Shown: positions 14,772 to 25,928, numbered from the stretch's first letter. The stretch: DNA of 58,908 bases from Chrysomallon squamiferum (GCA_012295275.1 CM022677.1:20929223-20988130), one strand, 5' to 3'. Notes: generated by a model from the sequence alone, not told the origin. Translations and numbers: made by a program.

Positions 14772-15958
14772 ATAAATATTTGATCAAAGTAAAACTTGTT
14801 TCTAAAACACACTCAAATAAACACACACAAACACGCACACACAGCTTTTAAATATATAGTGGTGCATATGAGAAAAAATATAATGCATTTTATATATTTC
14901 TTTTGATTTTCTAAAATTTATTTCTTTATGAATTAGGTTGCAATAAAATTTCATATGTTTATTTCAATATTTATTTTCTTTCATTATTTATTAACATGTG
15001 AATCTGAAAATACTCAATCAATCTGTCAAGTTTGTAAGAAAAAAAGTTAATCAAGACATTTTAAACCCTCACACCTCTACCAATAGCAGATGTAACTGTG
15101 TTAAACTGGACTGAGATTATGAACTGCCTAAAAAGTGAATGACAAAGTTCCATTAGCCAGTTATTGTATGTTTGTGTAAAACACGTGTTGCTTTAGAACA
15201 GAAAACTGTGAACATTCTGGAACATCTTGAGGCAGATGAAGCACTGACTGCTGATCACTGTAGACTGAAACCTTCCACCACTTTCCACTTACAAAACTAC
15301 TACAGTCACAGTTACAGTGACAGTGTAGTTGTAGGCCTGCTAGAGAACACGTAGTAGCAGTAGTAGCTCTTGTTGTTGTAGTAGTAACATTTGTTGTTAT
15401 TGCAGGATAAGTTGATCTGGTTGTAGCAGATATAGTAGAGTTATGGCAGCAATGATAGAAGTTGAGAAATTGTTAGAACTGAAACAAATGTTTGACCATC
15501 TGTCAAACAACACAGTTTTCAGTCTCAGTAACGTGTATTAGTTACACACAAATACACACACAGAGAAGAGTTTTTTCTATACTACTACTACTACTACTAC
15601 TACTACTACAACTACTACTACTATTACTTCACCGGACATTTTTTGCTATCCCTTTCCAAATGTAACAATTTCGCCACTGACGCGGTCTTTACTCAGTGAC
15701 CCAGGTTAATTACCAGTTCCAACTCTGCACTCCTTTCATTGTCTTTCATCATTGTTTTCAAGTGTTGGGAATATATTTAGTATCAATATTATCTGTCTTA
15801 CGTGATTACAATCTGCACTCTGATTGAACAAAAGTCGAGATGATGGACACATGTGTCCTTTTATTGACAGGGAAGAAGAAATACTCAGAGTCATGTTAAG
15901 AGACACGCTGCCGGTTATTACATCCTCTGAAGAAACTAAAGCAATGACAGAACACACA

Positions 15959-15960
<2 letters not shown>

Positions 15961-16041
<81 letters not shown>

Positions 16042-16047
16042 TCTCTG

Positions 16048-16086
<39 letters not shown>
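15961..16086. repeat. (CT)n microsatellite
   Basis: About 60 CT units with a few CTAT or CTGT breaks. The copy at 50587-50661 is shorter. Confidence 0.95.
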
Positions 16087-16091
<5 letters not shown>

Positions 16092-16272
16092 CATGTGAAG
16101 AAGAAGAAGAAAAACAATGATGTTAATTATAATACTACATTAATGTCTGTCTGACACACACACTCACAGACAGACACTCTCTCTTATGTGTGTATGTGTA
16201 TAAATCTTAATGGGCGGATTATGATTTAGACCAGGCTTTTAAATACGTATTATTACTATTTTTCATTACTAT

Positions 16273-16279
16273 GATTATG

Positions 16280-16335
<56 letters not shown>
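16273..16335. repeat. (TTA)n microsatellite
   Basis: Second tract at 16482-16522, directly before the NHL pseudogene. Confidence 0.93.
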
Positions 16336-16481
16336 GATTATTATTATTTAAATACTATTTCACGTATTTTAAAATACATTAAATAATTAAATGAAGTATT
16401 TTCTCTGTACCCAGTGTTACATTCGATACTTTTGCCCACGAAGTATTTTATCTGTGATTATTAAAAATGATTGTGATGGTG

Positions 16482-16523
<42 letters not shown>

Positions 16524-16589
16524 TATTTTTTTATTTGTTTTGTTGTTGTTCTTTCTACGCACAAGCACACGCACAAGAACACACACACA

Positions 16590-17583
16590 TCGGATCGAAA
16601 ACGAAAAAATTATCAAAATTGCAGAAGATTTGTTACAAAGTGAATCCGAGTCAAAGTTAATATTCCACAATTCACCAAACTTCAAAACACAACTTCTCAG
16701 TTTTTGGCACAGTCTTTTACAAAAATTGATAAAGTTGACTTTAAATCTGATAAAAAAAAAGAAATATCTGTCCACGTTGGAGAAATTTCCACAGCCATCG
16801 AAACAGACACACAAATAGGCAGACTGACAAACGTACTCAAACACACAGGCAGATGAATGAAATCCTTGGCCGTTTTCCATCCTGGTGTCAGATGAGGACA
16901 ACAGTAAAATTGTTTTTAGTGATTTTATGAAGCGATCTGTACAATGTTTTCGTTTAGAAAGAAGATCAGAAATAAACAAACATCCAACTTCCTGTCCACC
17001 ATGCGGTCTTGCTGTATCACGTGATCAGCAGGATGTTGTTGTTGTTCTGGCTGGTGACAATAAAATATAGTTTTTAAATTTGGAAAACTTCAAACTTAAC
17101 GAAACAATTAAAACCGATAAACAGTATTTGTTTATCACTGTGTTACCCTACATTTATCTGGCGGTCACTGGATGTGACTGGTCATATACTGGTCAATGCA
17201 TGGACATTCTCACAGACAATGGTCAGCTACTTAATTCCATCTCAGCAGGTTTGATCCCCAGACCGTCGTGTCTCACAGTTCAGGATCAATGTCTGATTGT
17301 TTTGTCAGAGAGAGAAAACGTAAACAGTTTATTTTGTGTGACGCCATCAGGTGACGTCAAATGGTAGTCACGTGATTCACCCAGCCTGAGCAGATTAACA
17401 GGCGCTGCATGTAACAGGATGGGAATATTTTTGTTTGTGATTGTGATAGAAATTGTGACGGAAAACTTCTACGACACTGAAGAGGATGGACTGTCCGGAC
17501 CTTTGTCTGTCTGCTAAAACAAACTGTACGTGACTGAGTTCAACAATGAAGAAATAAAAGTGTTTACTTGTTGTAAAAAGTAA
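16590..17583 (+). pseudogene. Coiled-coil/NHL (TRIM-like) pseudogene
   Basis: Aligns along its length with the coiled-coil and NHL exon at 55049-56409: a degraded coiled-coil part (16590-16850), then recognisable propeller motifs such as SDEDNSKIV, CPPCGLAVSRDQQDVVVVLA, LENFKLNETIKTDKQY and TVQDQCLIVLSERENVNSLF. It is broken by in-frame stops (TGA near 16855, TAG at 17068-17070, TAG at 17365-17367) and by frameshifts and small deletions after 17400. It ends with the family-type stop at 17581-17583. No RING exon is visible upstream. It is clearly non-functional as a full protein. Confidence 0.88.
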
Positions 17584-17729
17584 ACGTCAAACTGTCTGCC
17601 ATGTTAGTTTCAATTTAACTGTTTTGAAGTTGAAAGTCGGCAGACATTTCTTACTTTACACGAACTGAAATCAGTTCTTTATTTCCTGTAAAGTAATACA
17701 TTTATTTTGTTATTTTTTATTTCCCTCCT

Positions 17730-17764
<35 letters not shown>

Positions 17765-17870
17765 TTACCAATTACTTTTTTCTTTTGAATTACTTTATCG
17801 TTTCAACTTACTAAAAAAAAAATAATAAATTTAAATTTACAGTCACAAATTTCACCCAGTTTTGTCATTT

Positions 17871-17953
<83 letters not shown>

Positions 17954-18133
17954 ACAATTATATTAATAACATACTTTATTATTAAAAAGTATATTGACAA
18001 CAACAACAATAATAATAGCAAAAATAATATAATAATAATAAATACAATAAATAAGTAAATAAATAAATAAATAAGACACAAAGACTCAGTCTGTATAGAA
18101 TTTTGACCCTGAGAATGTACAAATATCTACAAC

Positions 18134-18176
<43 letters not shown>

Positions 18177-18745
18177 AAAAAAATAACGTGTAGAAAAGTT
18201 ATTAGTTTCAAATGTTTGTGTTGTGACAGAAGCGATACAAATATTCATAACAGTTAGTGGTTTTATTTATTTATTTATTTTTTATTGCTGGTTTTGTTAC
18301 CTCGATATAACTTAAATAAATAAATAAAAGGTTTTTTATTTTGATTAGCCAATACCAGTTACGAATGTAAAAGACAATTTTATTTTATTTTTTATTTATT
18401 TATTTATTTTTTTAATTTCAGCTACTAATACCATTACCTAACTGAATGTCATAAAGAAATTTGTTTTAGTCCCTGATGGTGAATGGTGAAAACTGCACAG
18501 ATTGTAAAATCAGTTTGTTGTGTTAAAGAAGTGACATCTTAAAACTGATGAACTATTTAATTCAGTACTCAACCAGTCACTCACTGAGCTGTGTTGAAAT
18601 AATCGTAATGATAATGGTCGTGATGACAAAGATAATGATGACGTAATTAATTATTAACATAAAATTATTACGTTTTGGTTACACTTTAAAAACAAAGAAG
18701 GACACATTTCGTTGCTAAGGTTTCATTTCAGTGTTTTCTTTTCGT
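17584..18745. other. Non-coding spacer with (CT)n, (TTTA)n and (AAT)n
   Basis: 3' flank of the pseudogene. Simple repeats: TTTA at 17729-17767, CT at 17875-17951, AAT at 18138-18174 and T/A-rich tracts near 18260-18420. I see no exon. Confidence 0.6.
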
Positions 18746-19831
18746 TTATCCCAGAACCATTTGCTCGCAGAATCGTCCGCCGTAAAGACCTGAGCATGCG
18801 CAGTAGTACACGCCGTTCTCTGTGTTGTGGCAGGTTCCGCCATTTTGACAAGGGTTGTGTATATAACAAAGATGATCGGTTTTATCTGAGAAAAAGAAAA
18901 GCGAATATAAGCATATATACGTACAAACAAACAAACAAACATACATACATACATACATACATACAAACAAACATACACTCACATACATGCACACACATGT
19001 ATACATATACACACACACATACATACATATATACATACACACATACAAACAAATACACACAGACATACATACATACATACACACATACATATATACATAC
19101 ACACATAGAAACATATATACATATACGCATACATACATACATACGTACATACGGACACATGTATTTAGGATTAAATATTATCTGTCTTATATGTCTGACT
19201 AGACGCTTCAGTAGACAGTGTTCAGGACAGAACTGGCTCATGTCGACAGTATTCAGGACAGAACTGGCTCATGTCGACAGTATTCAGGACAGAACTGGCT
19301 CATGTAGACAAACTTGAACTGCTGGTGACGAGACTCGGAAGTATGACAACAGTTCTCCAGCTTTCCGAAGACAGACGACATTACAAGTAGGTCTGCAAAA
19401 CAACGTCTCTCTCTCTCTCACACACACACACACACGTACATACACGCACACAGCCATACACAGACACACACACAAACACACCCACACAGAGACACACAAA
19501 CACAGTTACACGTAGAGGTCGAAAGGTATGCGCTGTTTCAGTGAACTGGTGCGTGTGTTCAGTGATATGCACGTACACATACGTCACACATGCACGTACA
19601 CATACGTCACAAATGCACGTACATATACGTCACTCATGCACAAACACATACGTCACACATGCACGTACACATACGTCACACATGCACGTACACATACGTC
19701 ACACAGATAAGAAATGTTTAGATGCACAGACAGACATATTTACCGACACACTTGACAATCGGTGGACACGGTCCCATCTTACAGAAAATAGGCTTTTCAA
19801 TACAAACATGGTCCTGTGAACATTCTGTTGT
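18746..19831 (-). CDS. Cysteine-rich / EGF-like protein, last two exons
   Basis: On the minus strand, exon 19831-19744 (88 nt, ends in phase 1) encodes a cysteine-rich segment with ECSQDHVC, IFCKMGPCPP and IVKC. Exon 18885-18746 (phase 1, stop TAA) encodes an EGF-like module: HLCYIHNPCQNGGTC, then YYCACSGLYGGRFC, a C-x7-C-x4-C...C-x-C-x8-C pattern, ending QMVLG. Acceptor tttctcag and donor gtaaat fit, and the phases match. EGF modules usually mediate extracellular contacts. There is no membrane segment after the EGF, so the protein end is probably extracellular. Earlier exons were not found; an AAC/AAT tract lies immediately upstream. Exon pairing is inferred. Confidence 0.6.
18930..19165. 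repeat. (ACAT)n/(CATA)n low-complexity tract
   Basis: Irregular ACATACAT/ACACACAT DNA in the intron of the minus-strand EGF gene. The many Tyr/Cys/Val or Thr/His frames are artefacts. Confidence 0.85.
19215..19305. repeat. 31-bp tandem triplication
   Basis: Three copies start at 19215, 19246 and 19277 around acagtattcaggacagaact plus ggctcatgtcg. Because 31 is not a multiple of three, each copy shifts any reading frame. Confidence 0.9.
19277..19386 (+). other. Possible coding-exon relic (helical segment)
   Basis: The plus strand is open through the last 31-bp copy and reads TELAHVDKLELLVTRLGSMT then TVLQLSEDRRHYK, an amphipathic, leucine-spaced peptide typical of a coiled coil. It ends at a good donor (acaa then gtaggt at 19387). 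The upstream 31-bp copies would break the frame. The minus strand is also partly open, with an acceptor-like ttttgcag, so the coding strand is uncertain. No family recognised. Confidence 0.3.
19567..19704. repeat. 23-bp tandem repeat with TACGTCA
   Basis: Six copies of 23 bp (atgcacgtacacatacgtca plus cac). Each holds TACGTCA, on the other strand TGACGTA, a near-CRE/ATF half-palindrome. Confidence 0.9.
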
Positions 19832-19840
19832 CTGCATTGA

Positions 19841-19880
19841 AAACAACAACAATAATAACAACAACAACAACAACAATAAC

Positions 19881-19941
<61 letters not shown>

Positions 19942-19995
19942 GCAATAATAATAATAATAACAATAATAATAATAATAATAATTGCAATAATAATT
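19841..19995. repeat. (AAC)n/(AAT)n compound microsatellite
   Basis: AAC then AAT units with a few CAA/GCA breaks, directly upstream (minus strand) of the cysteine-rich exon at 19831. Confidence 0.94.
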
Positions 19996-19999
19996 TGAA

Positions 20000-20660
20000 A
20001 TAAATAAATAAACAGAATAACCAATATATATATATATATATATAATGAAAAGCTTATGTAATAAAATATATAAAATAAATTCCTTAAAAAAAAATCTCTT
20101 CTCTGTCAGTCCATTTCAGTGTATCTGTCTGTCTCTCTGTCTGTCTGTCCCCGCGCTTTCTGTTTATGTGCATGAATTTATTGTTAGAAACGTTTTATTG
20201 ACTTCAGTGCAGAGTACAGATGCACTTTGAACTTGTTTCAAAGCATTAACGTATTAGTACAAACCTTACAGCTGTCTGTGATTACTTCATCTGAAAAATA
20301 AATAAATAAATAATAAAACAAAGTTAACACATATAATTAAAAATAATAATAAATAAATGAAACAAAACTGAAATAAGTAAAGAAAAAAAAGGGAAAAAAA
20401 CCGATATTTAAAACATGTGTAAACAGAAAATGATTATAATGTAGACAATGATGATGATGATGATGATGATAATAATAATATCAATAATCATCATAAACAT
20501 AATCATAATAATAGTAACAGTAACAAAAACAAAAACAATAACAATAAAATAACAAATAATGGCTAGATGTATGTACAAATACAAATGTGTATCTAGTTCT
20601 ATACGACAACTTCAATTCCAAAACGAGATAAACGCCAAATATATTTTTTTTTAATTTATT
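20000..20660. other. AT-rich spacer
   Basis: Contains TATA and AATA runs, a GATGAT tract near 20448-20470 and an AATAAA on the minus strand (20655-20660) that could serve the mini-gene. No other feature supported. Confidence 0.5.
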
Positions 20661-20684
20661 TAACGCTATCAAAGGTTAAACATT

Positions 20685-20822
20685 TCACAGCTGTTCAGTG
20701 TCCCAGATTAACTTCTCCCAGAACGCGATGTCCGCCGCTAATCTGCGCAGTAGACTGTAGATCTTCGGTCTGTCACGTGATAAGCACCATGCGTAGTTTT
20801 TCACAAGCTGCCGGTGCACCAT
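20685..20822 (-). CDS. Possible 45-residue mini-gene
   Basis: Minus-strand ATG at 20822-20820 to TGA at 20687-20685. The peptide begins MVHRQLVKNYAWCLSRDRPK and ends AADIAFWEKLIWDTEQL. It is rich in Trp, Tyr, Arg and Lys and looks like an amphipathic helix, unlike the low-complexity frames around it. The DNA here is richer in G+C and CpG than its surroundings. A stop lies in frame 12 bases upstream of the ATG, so the frame is closed on the left. Promoter-like motifs are just upstream and AATAAA 25 bp downstream. I do not recognise the family. It could instead be the last exon of a larger gene, using the AG before CTTGTG as acceptor. Confidence 0.35.
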   Translation of the reverse strand: MVHRQLVKNYAWCLSRDRPKIYSLLRRLAADIAFWEKLIWDTEQL

Positions 20823-20827
20823 GTCGA

Positions 20828-20885
20828 TCAGTCAACGGCCGCCATTATCGTGACGTCATCCAATATGGCAGCCTCCATGATCTAA
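20828..20885 (-). promoter_or_regulatory. CpG-rich promoter-like block
   Basis: Within 60 bp: a perfect CRE palindrome TGACGTCA (20851-20858), a CCAAT box (20859-20864) and GCCGCCAT, close to the YY1 site. On the minus strand the block directly precedes the ATG of the 45-residue ORF. The activity is inferred from motifs only. Confidence 0.4.
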
Positions 20886-22080
20886 CAAAATTGCTTACCG
20901 TTCCGTGTAATTTTCAACCACATTAACAATTAATAATGAACAATGTTCACAGAGCCGATAATAATAATTAATTTAAAAACAAACAAAAAATGTGATTTCA
21001 AAGTTATTTAGTAAAGATCAAAACAGAAAAAGATAAATAAATAAAAAAATATTTTCTCCAAAGCAGAAATATGTATGTGTGTATGTGTGTGTGTGTATAT
21101 ATATATATATATTCTTTTTGCTTTTTCTCAGATTTGTTTTATACATAAACCATGTTTAAACAGGTAAATAAATAAAAGAAGCAAGTGTGTTATACCTTAT
21201 ACATTTTTTATTTATTTATTTATTTTCTCTGTTTTTAATGAATAAAAAAAAAATAATTCAAATTGATAAAGCGATTGATGCACACACAAATAGTAAAATA
21301 GACAGACACAGTTTTAGAGAGACAGAAAGACAAACTATACCTGAACGTATGACAACCATACAGCTGAGAAAAGCAGCAAAATAAAATAAATTACCTGAAA
21401 CGGAGCACAATTAATTAACATTTTAAAATTATGTACAAAAGCATTCAGGAATCTGCACAAACGTACTTCTCCAGAAATGCAAAACCATTTCTGAATTTAC
21501 TTCAGAAACTATTCCAGAACGTCTCAGGTAATCACTGTTAGTGAAATGTACTGAACTCATTTGTGAAACTTTTGTAAGCTAAAATATTGCTCCTTCATCA
21601 TTGTTCCAATGTCAACGTTACAGCAATTATAGAATGTTGAAGCAATTATTTGTATCTCTCATTTAAACGAGCAAACATTCAGCGTATACGTATATATATA
21701 TATGTCTGTGTATGTTTCTGTGTCTGATGTATATATATATGTGTGTATGTGTGTGTGTGTGTGTGTAACTCTGTGTGTATGTATGTATGTATGTATGTGT
21801 GTGTGTGTGTGTGTCTAACTTTGTGTGTATGTATGTATGTATGTATGTATGTGTGCGTGTGTGTGTGTCATGTAAAAATACATGTTTGTGTCTAGGTCTA
21901 GGTATACAGGTAAATAGTTTAACAAGTAGTTACTTACCAACGCGCCACATTTTGTTGTAAATGTGAATTTTAGCAGATGACTTCTTTCTTTCTTTCTTTC
22001 ACAGCTGAATTTCTGTTATCTTTTATCCGTGTGACGTTTGTCTATCTGAACAAAGAGTTACTCGCGAGTAAAGGTTTCTT
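20886..22080. other. Non-coding DNA with TG/GTAT tracts
   Basis: AT-rich sequence with (TA)n near 21100 and TGTG/GTAT tracts at 21710-21870. A stretch at 21400-21560 is more complex, but I see no exon borders or protein similarity in it. Confidence 0.45.
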
Positions 22081-22485
22081 CTAAGTGTCAGTGTTAATAC
22101 GCTATTTTTATATTTTATTTTCATTATTATTATGTGTGTGTCTGTATGTCTGTCTGTATATGTGCGTGTGTTTGTGTGTGATAATATTCAAATTGAAATT
22201 TTCCGGCTTTACAAATACAGACATTATATGTGTAATGTGCGAGATACAAAAATAATTTATACACACACACACACACATATACATATACATACACACATAC
22301 ACATACATATAATGTTGACTTTGTACTGAGTTTATCTCTAAGTTATCAATATAAGACAGCCAAGTAAACTTTGCTCTTGAGAAAACAGATTAGTAAGTCA
22401 CGTTATCACTGACAGGTGTTTCAGTAACAAGTGAAATATACACGAACACAGATAACTAAATATAAACAGATTAAACAAATGATAT

Positions 22486-22555
22486 TACCAGTATTAAACA
22501 AATGATATTACCAGTATTAAACAAATGATATTACCAGTATTAAACAAATGATATA
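22486..22555. repeat. 23-bp tandem triplication
   Basis: Three near-perfect copies of attaaacaaatgatattacc plus agt. Confidence 0.88.
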
Positions 22556-22604
22556 AAAATGTTGATGATAAAGAAAATTTTATTTACAAGGGAACAGTCG
22601 TAGC

Positions 22605-23065
22605 ACTAACACCAACAGCAGTAGTAACAGGATAAGTAACAGTAATAGTTAGAGTAACATTAGTAGCAGTAACAGCAACAGCAATAGTAACATAATAAGT
22701 AACAGTAATAGTTAGAGTAACATTAGTAGCAGTAACACCAACAGCAGTAGTAACAGTATAAGTAACAGTAATAGTTAGAGTAACATTAGTAGCAGTAACA
22801 CCAACAGCAGTAGTAACAGGATAAGTAACAGTAATAGTTAGAGTAACATTAGTAGCAGTAACACCAACAGCAGTAGTAACAGGATAAGTAACAGTAATAG
22901 TTAGAGTAACATTAGTAGCAGTAACACCAACAGCAGTAGTAACAGGATAAGTAACAGTAATAGTTCGAGTAACATGAGTAGCAGTAACACCAACAGCAGT
23001 AGTAACAGGATAAGTAACAGTAATAGTTAGAGTAACATGAGTAGCAGTAACAGCAACAGTAGTAG
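22605..23065. repeat. 63-bp tandem array (AGTAAC-rich)
   Basis: About seven copies of a 63-bp unit around caccaacagcagtagtaaca and agtaatagttagagtaac. Variation is confined to a few bases (gga/gta, cagcaac/caccaac). The unit is itself built of AGTAAC-like hexamers. The minus-strand Tyr/Cys frame is a by-product of the 63-bp period. Confidence 0.93.
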
Positions 23066-23708
23066 CTGTAGCAGTAAAGCTGTAGCGACTTGAATAGTAT
23101 TAACAACTGCAGTATTAGTAGCACTAGTAACAGCATGGTGGTGGTAGTGTTAATAGGTAGTAGTCATAGTAGAATTAGACGTAGCATTATCAAATATTGT
23201 AACAGTAGTTAAAGTAGTACTAATAATAGTTTAATGGTATTGATGTTAGTAGTGGTATTAAACCTGCAGCAGCAACAGTACTATTAGCAGTTGTAGTAAT
23301 AGTAGTATTAGTAATACTTGTAGTATTTAAACAAAACAGGACCTGGCTGTTTCATGTTAAAGAGAAAAGATAAAAATGTATTGTTGATAAGTAATCTTTG
23401 TAACTGACGCAGGTAATTATCAATTTACAAGGCCATAGTCTCAAACTGACATACATAGTAAAATTACTACTGATGATACTACTCCTGTTTTGAAATAAAA
23501 ATTTCTTATTAACAAAATGTCTGAACATAATAAATGTGGGTTGATCGTAGAGACGTGCCCCAGTGCTTAAAGGAAGGTGGAGTCTAGCAATCAACGGTCG
23601 GCTTACAAAACGTGTTAGTTAGCATGGCAGGAACAGTGGTATGACGAATTACCCTGCAGGACTTGCGATATAGCAAATCTTACTGGAACAACAAGCATTA
23701 TTACCATG

Positions 23709-23908
23709 NNNNNNNNNNNNNNNNNNNNNNNNNNNNNNNNNNNNNNNNNNNNNNNNNNNNNNNNNNNNNNNNNNNNNNNNNNNNNNNNNNNNNNNNNNNN
23801 NNNNNNNNNNNNNNNNNNNNNNNNNNNNNNNNNNNNNNNNNNNNNNNNNNNNNNNNNNNNNNNNNNNNNNNNNNNNNNNNNNNNNNNNNNNNNNNNNNNN
23901 NNNNNNNN
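23709..23908. other. Assembly gap (200 N)
   Basis: Exactly 200 undetermined bases, probably an arbitrary-length scaffold gap. Apparent reading frames across it are meaningless. Confidence 0.99.
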
Positions 23909-24344
23909 CTGTTCAGTAAATAATGTTGACATTGTTTTTCAAAAATGAATAGTTTATGTTTCTTTCTGTGTGTATGTGTGCGTGTGTGCGTCTGTTTCTG
24001 TGACCTAAAACATCTGCGGGGTCTCAGCGTAGTGTGTTTCGCTTCAGTAAACAAATAAAATGTTACTTGAAGAAATTTCAAATTAGTTTATGCAATGAAT
24101 AGAGACGAAAAAGATGCAAAAAAAAGAAGCAAAACGTTTGTGTATCTCAGTGAAAAATAATCTTCTAACTCACACAAACATACAATAAAATGGTAATAAA
24201 ATATTTATACAGAAAAAAGTGTATTATTATTATTATTATTATTATTGCGTTAAACCTTCTACAAAATGTTCTGTTCAGGGATATGAAGTATGTTCTTTGA
24301 CCCCCTCTCTCATTCATACGTACACAAATCGAAAAATAGTAACT

Positions 24345-24510
24345 GATATTTCAAAAAGCGTCTAGATATGAAACAGGATATCTCACTAGAGATCTATAAT
24401 TGCAGGTGTTAGAGACTTGTATCGGCTTTTCTCTATTGTGTATGACAAGTTAGTTGGAGCAAGGGACTGATTCACTACAGTCACAGAGGAGGGGAACAGG
24501 GCCGGAACTG
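24345..24510. repeat. Dispersed repeat family A, copy 1
   Basis: Contains gaaacaggatatctcactag, ggtgttagagacttgtatcg and cacagaggaggggaacaggg. Related copies: 24810-24990, 33700-33880, 34410-34590, 35510-35600, 36220-36400, 51670-51800 and 58200-58290. Confidence 0.75.
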
Positions 24511-24809
24511 ATGATTCAGTGTTTTTAGTATGATGAAGAAAACGATAGTTTTGTTTTGTTTTCTTTTGCTTTGTTTTATTATTTATTTAATTATTTACTT
24601 ATTTTTCATATGTTCTGTGACGTAAGCATACAAAAGTAAATTTACAATACAATTCACTTTTACACACAATCACACAACACACACACACTCACACAAACAT
24701 ACACACACGCACACACTCGATATTAGACTGAAATTGATATTAAGTAATCTAAAATGTTTATAAATATAAATAAATAACTAAATGATTTTAAATAAAGAAA
24801 GGGAAAGCT

Positions 24810-24990
24810 ACAGATGAGTAAACAAGTAAAATGTTTATTGTATTTTGAATTTACGTTAGATATGAAACTGGATACCTCATGGGATATCTATAGATGCGGG
24901 TTTCAAATGCGGGTGTTAGAAATCTTGTTTCAGCTTTTCTTTATTCTGCACGTTCAAGTTGGTGTGAGACAGGGCCGGTACATACATACA
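24810..24990. repeat. Dispersed repeat family A, copy 2
   Basis: Shows gaaactggatacctcatggg and the agacagggccggtacatac end. The open frame running into a TTA tract (25003-25082) is not conserved. Confidence 0.75.
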
Positions 24991-25049
24991 AGAAATTTCA
25001 TTATTATTATTACTATTATTACTATTATTATTATTATTATTATTACTAC

Positions 25050-25083
<34 letters not shown>

Positions 25084-25110
25084 TGTTATTGTTGTTGTCT
25101 TTTAAGAACC

Positions 25111-25141
<31 letters not shown>

Positions 25142-25176
25142 TCATAATGTTCGTTTTAACTTTCAAGTTTGTAATA

Positions 25177-25928
25177 CAGTGGAAGCTCGACTTACGAGTG
25201 CTCCACGTTACGAGCAAGCTTCAGATACGACATCGCTAGTTGGCGCAACAAACAACACAACATCCGCCCAGCATCCCGCGTCTCACTCGTTTGCTTCACA
25301 TGCTTTCCTGGCCGTGGAACAATCTCTGTTGTGTTGTGCTCGCATTTTCTGCAGGCTTTCTTCCAAATTTCCATAGATCCATGACCATGGATCCTAAGAA
25401 AATGAGTGCAAAGGAAATTGCTGAGAAGAATAAGTGGATGATGTCCATTGAATTAAAGCATGAATTCATGGAAAAACGAGCTAGGTGTGCCTGTAGTCGA
25501 TTAAGCTAGGCAGTGCGAACGTAGTACTTCTACGATATGTATGACACTGAAGCAGAAGGAGTCGATAAAGGCTATAACCAGAGAAAGGAGTTAAAATAAT
25601 TTCTAAGCTGCGGACCTCTGTCCATGAAAAGATGCAGAAACCCTAACACTGTACATTTTACAAAACCAATTTAAATTTTTTACATTCCATTTTATTTTGT
25701 TTTCATAAAATATTTGTCATTTATACATACATTTTTCTTATTAAAAAATTGGGGTGTTCTTTTTTTGTTTTATTTATTTATTTATTTATTTTTTTGAGGG
25801 GAGGGGGCTGGAACGTATTAATGGTATTTGAATTAATTTAATTTGGGAAAACTGATTTGATATACAAACAAATTGAGTTCCGTGCTCGGCCACGTAACGA
25901 ATGAAACTCCTAAGTCGCGGTAATACTG
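25177..25928 (+). mobile_element. Internally deleted Tigger/pogo-type transposon
   Basis: Terminal inverted repeats: cagtggaagctcgacttacg at 25177 and ctcctaagtcgcggtaatactg ending at 25928 (about 16 of 22 bases pair), flanked on both sides by TA. Inside, a frame at 25387 starts MDPKKMSAKEIAEKNKWMMS, followed by IELKHEFMEKRARC, the N-terminal start of Tigger-like pogo transposases (helix-turn-helix region), then stops at 25507. At 752 bp it lacks nearly all of the roughly 500-residue transposase and is non-autonomous. Confidence 0.75.

Larger units (their letters stand above)
14772..16456. repeat. 3' flank of lectin 1, duplicated at 49446-51053
   Basis: Closely matched to the flank of lectin 2, including cagtcacagttacagtgaca, the TACTAC tract near 15580-15615 and the CT tract at 15961. 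The 60-codon frame at 15172 is broken in the other copy, so no gene is called. The end (16410-16456) is a cut-down family B repeat. Confidence 0.8.

Noticed and set aside
15172-15354. 60-codon frame downstream of lectin 1
   Set aside because: The duplicate at about 49850 has changes that do not preserve it; likely non-coding flank.
18746-19317. Plus-strand 201-codon frame rich in Thr/His/Tyr
   Set aside because: Runs mostly through an ACAT tract and opposite the minus-strand EGF exon.
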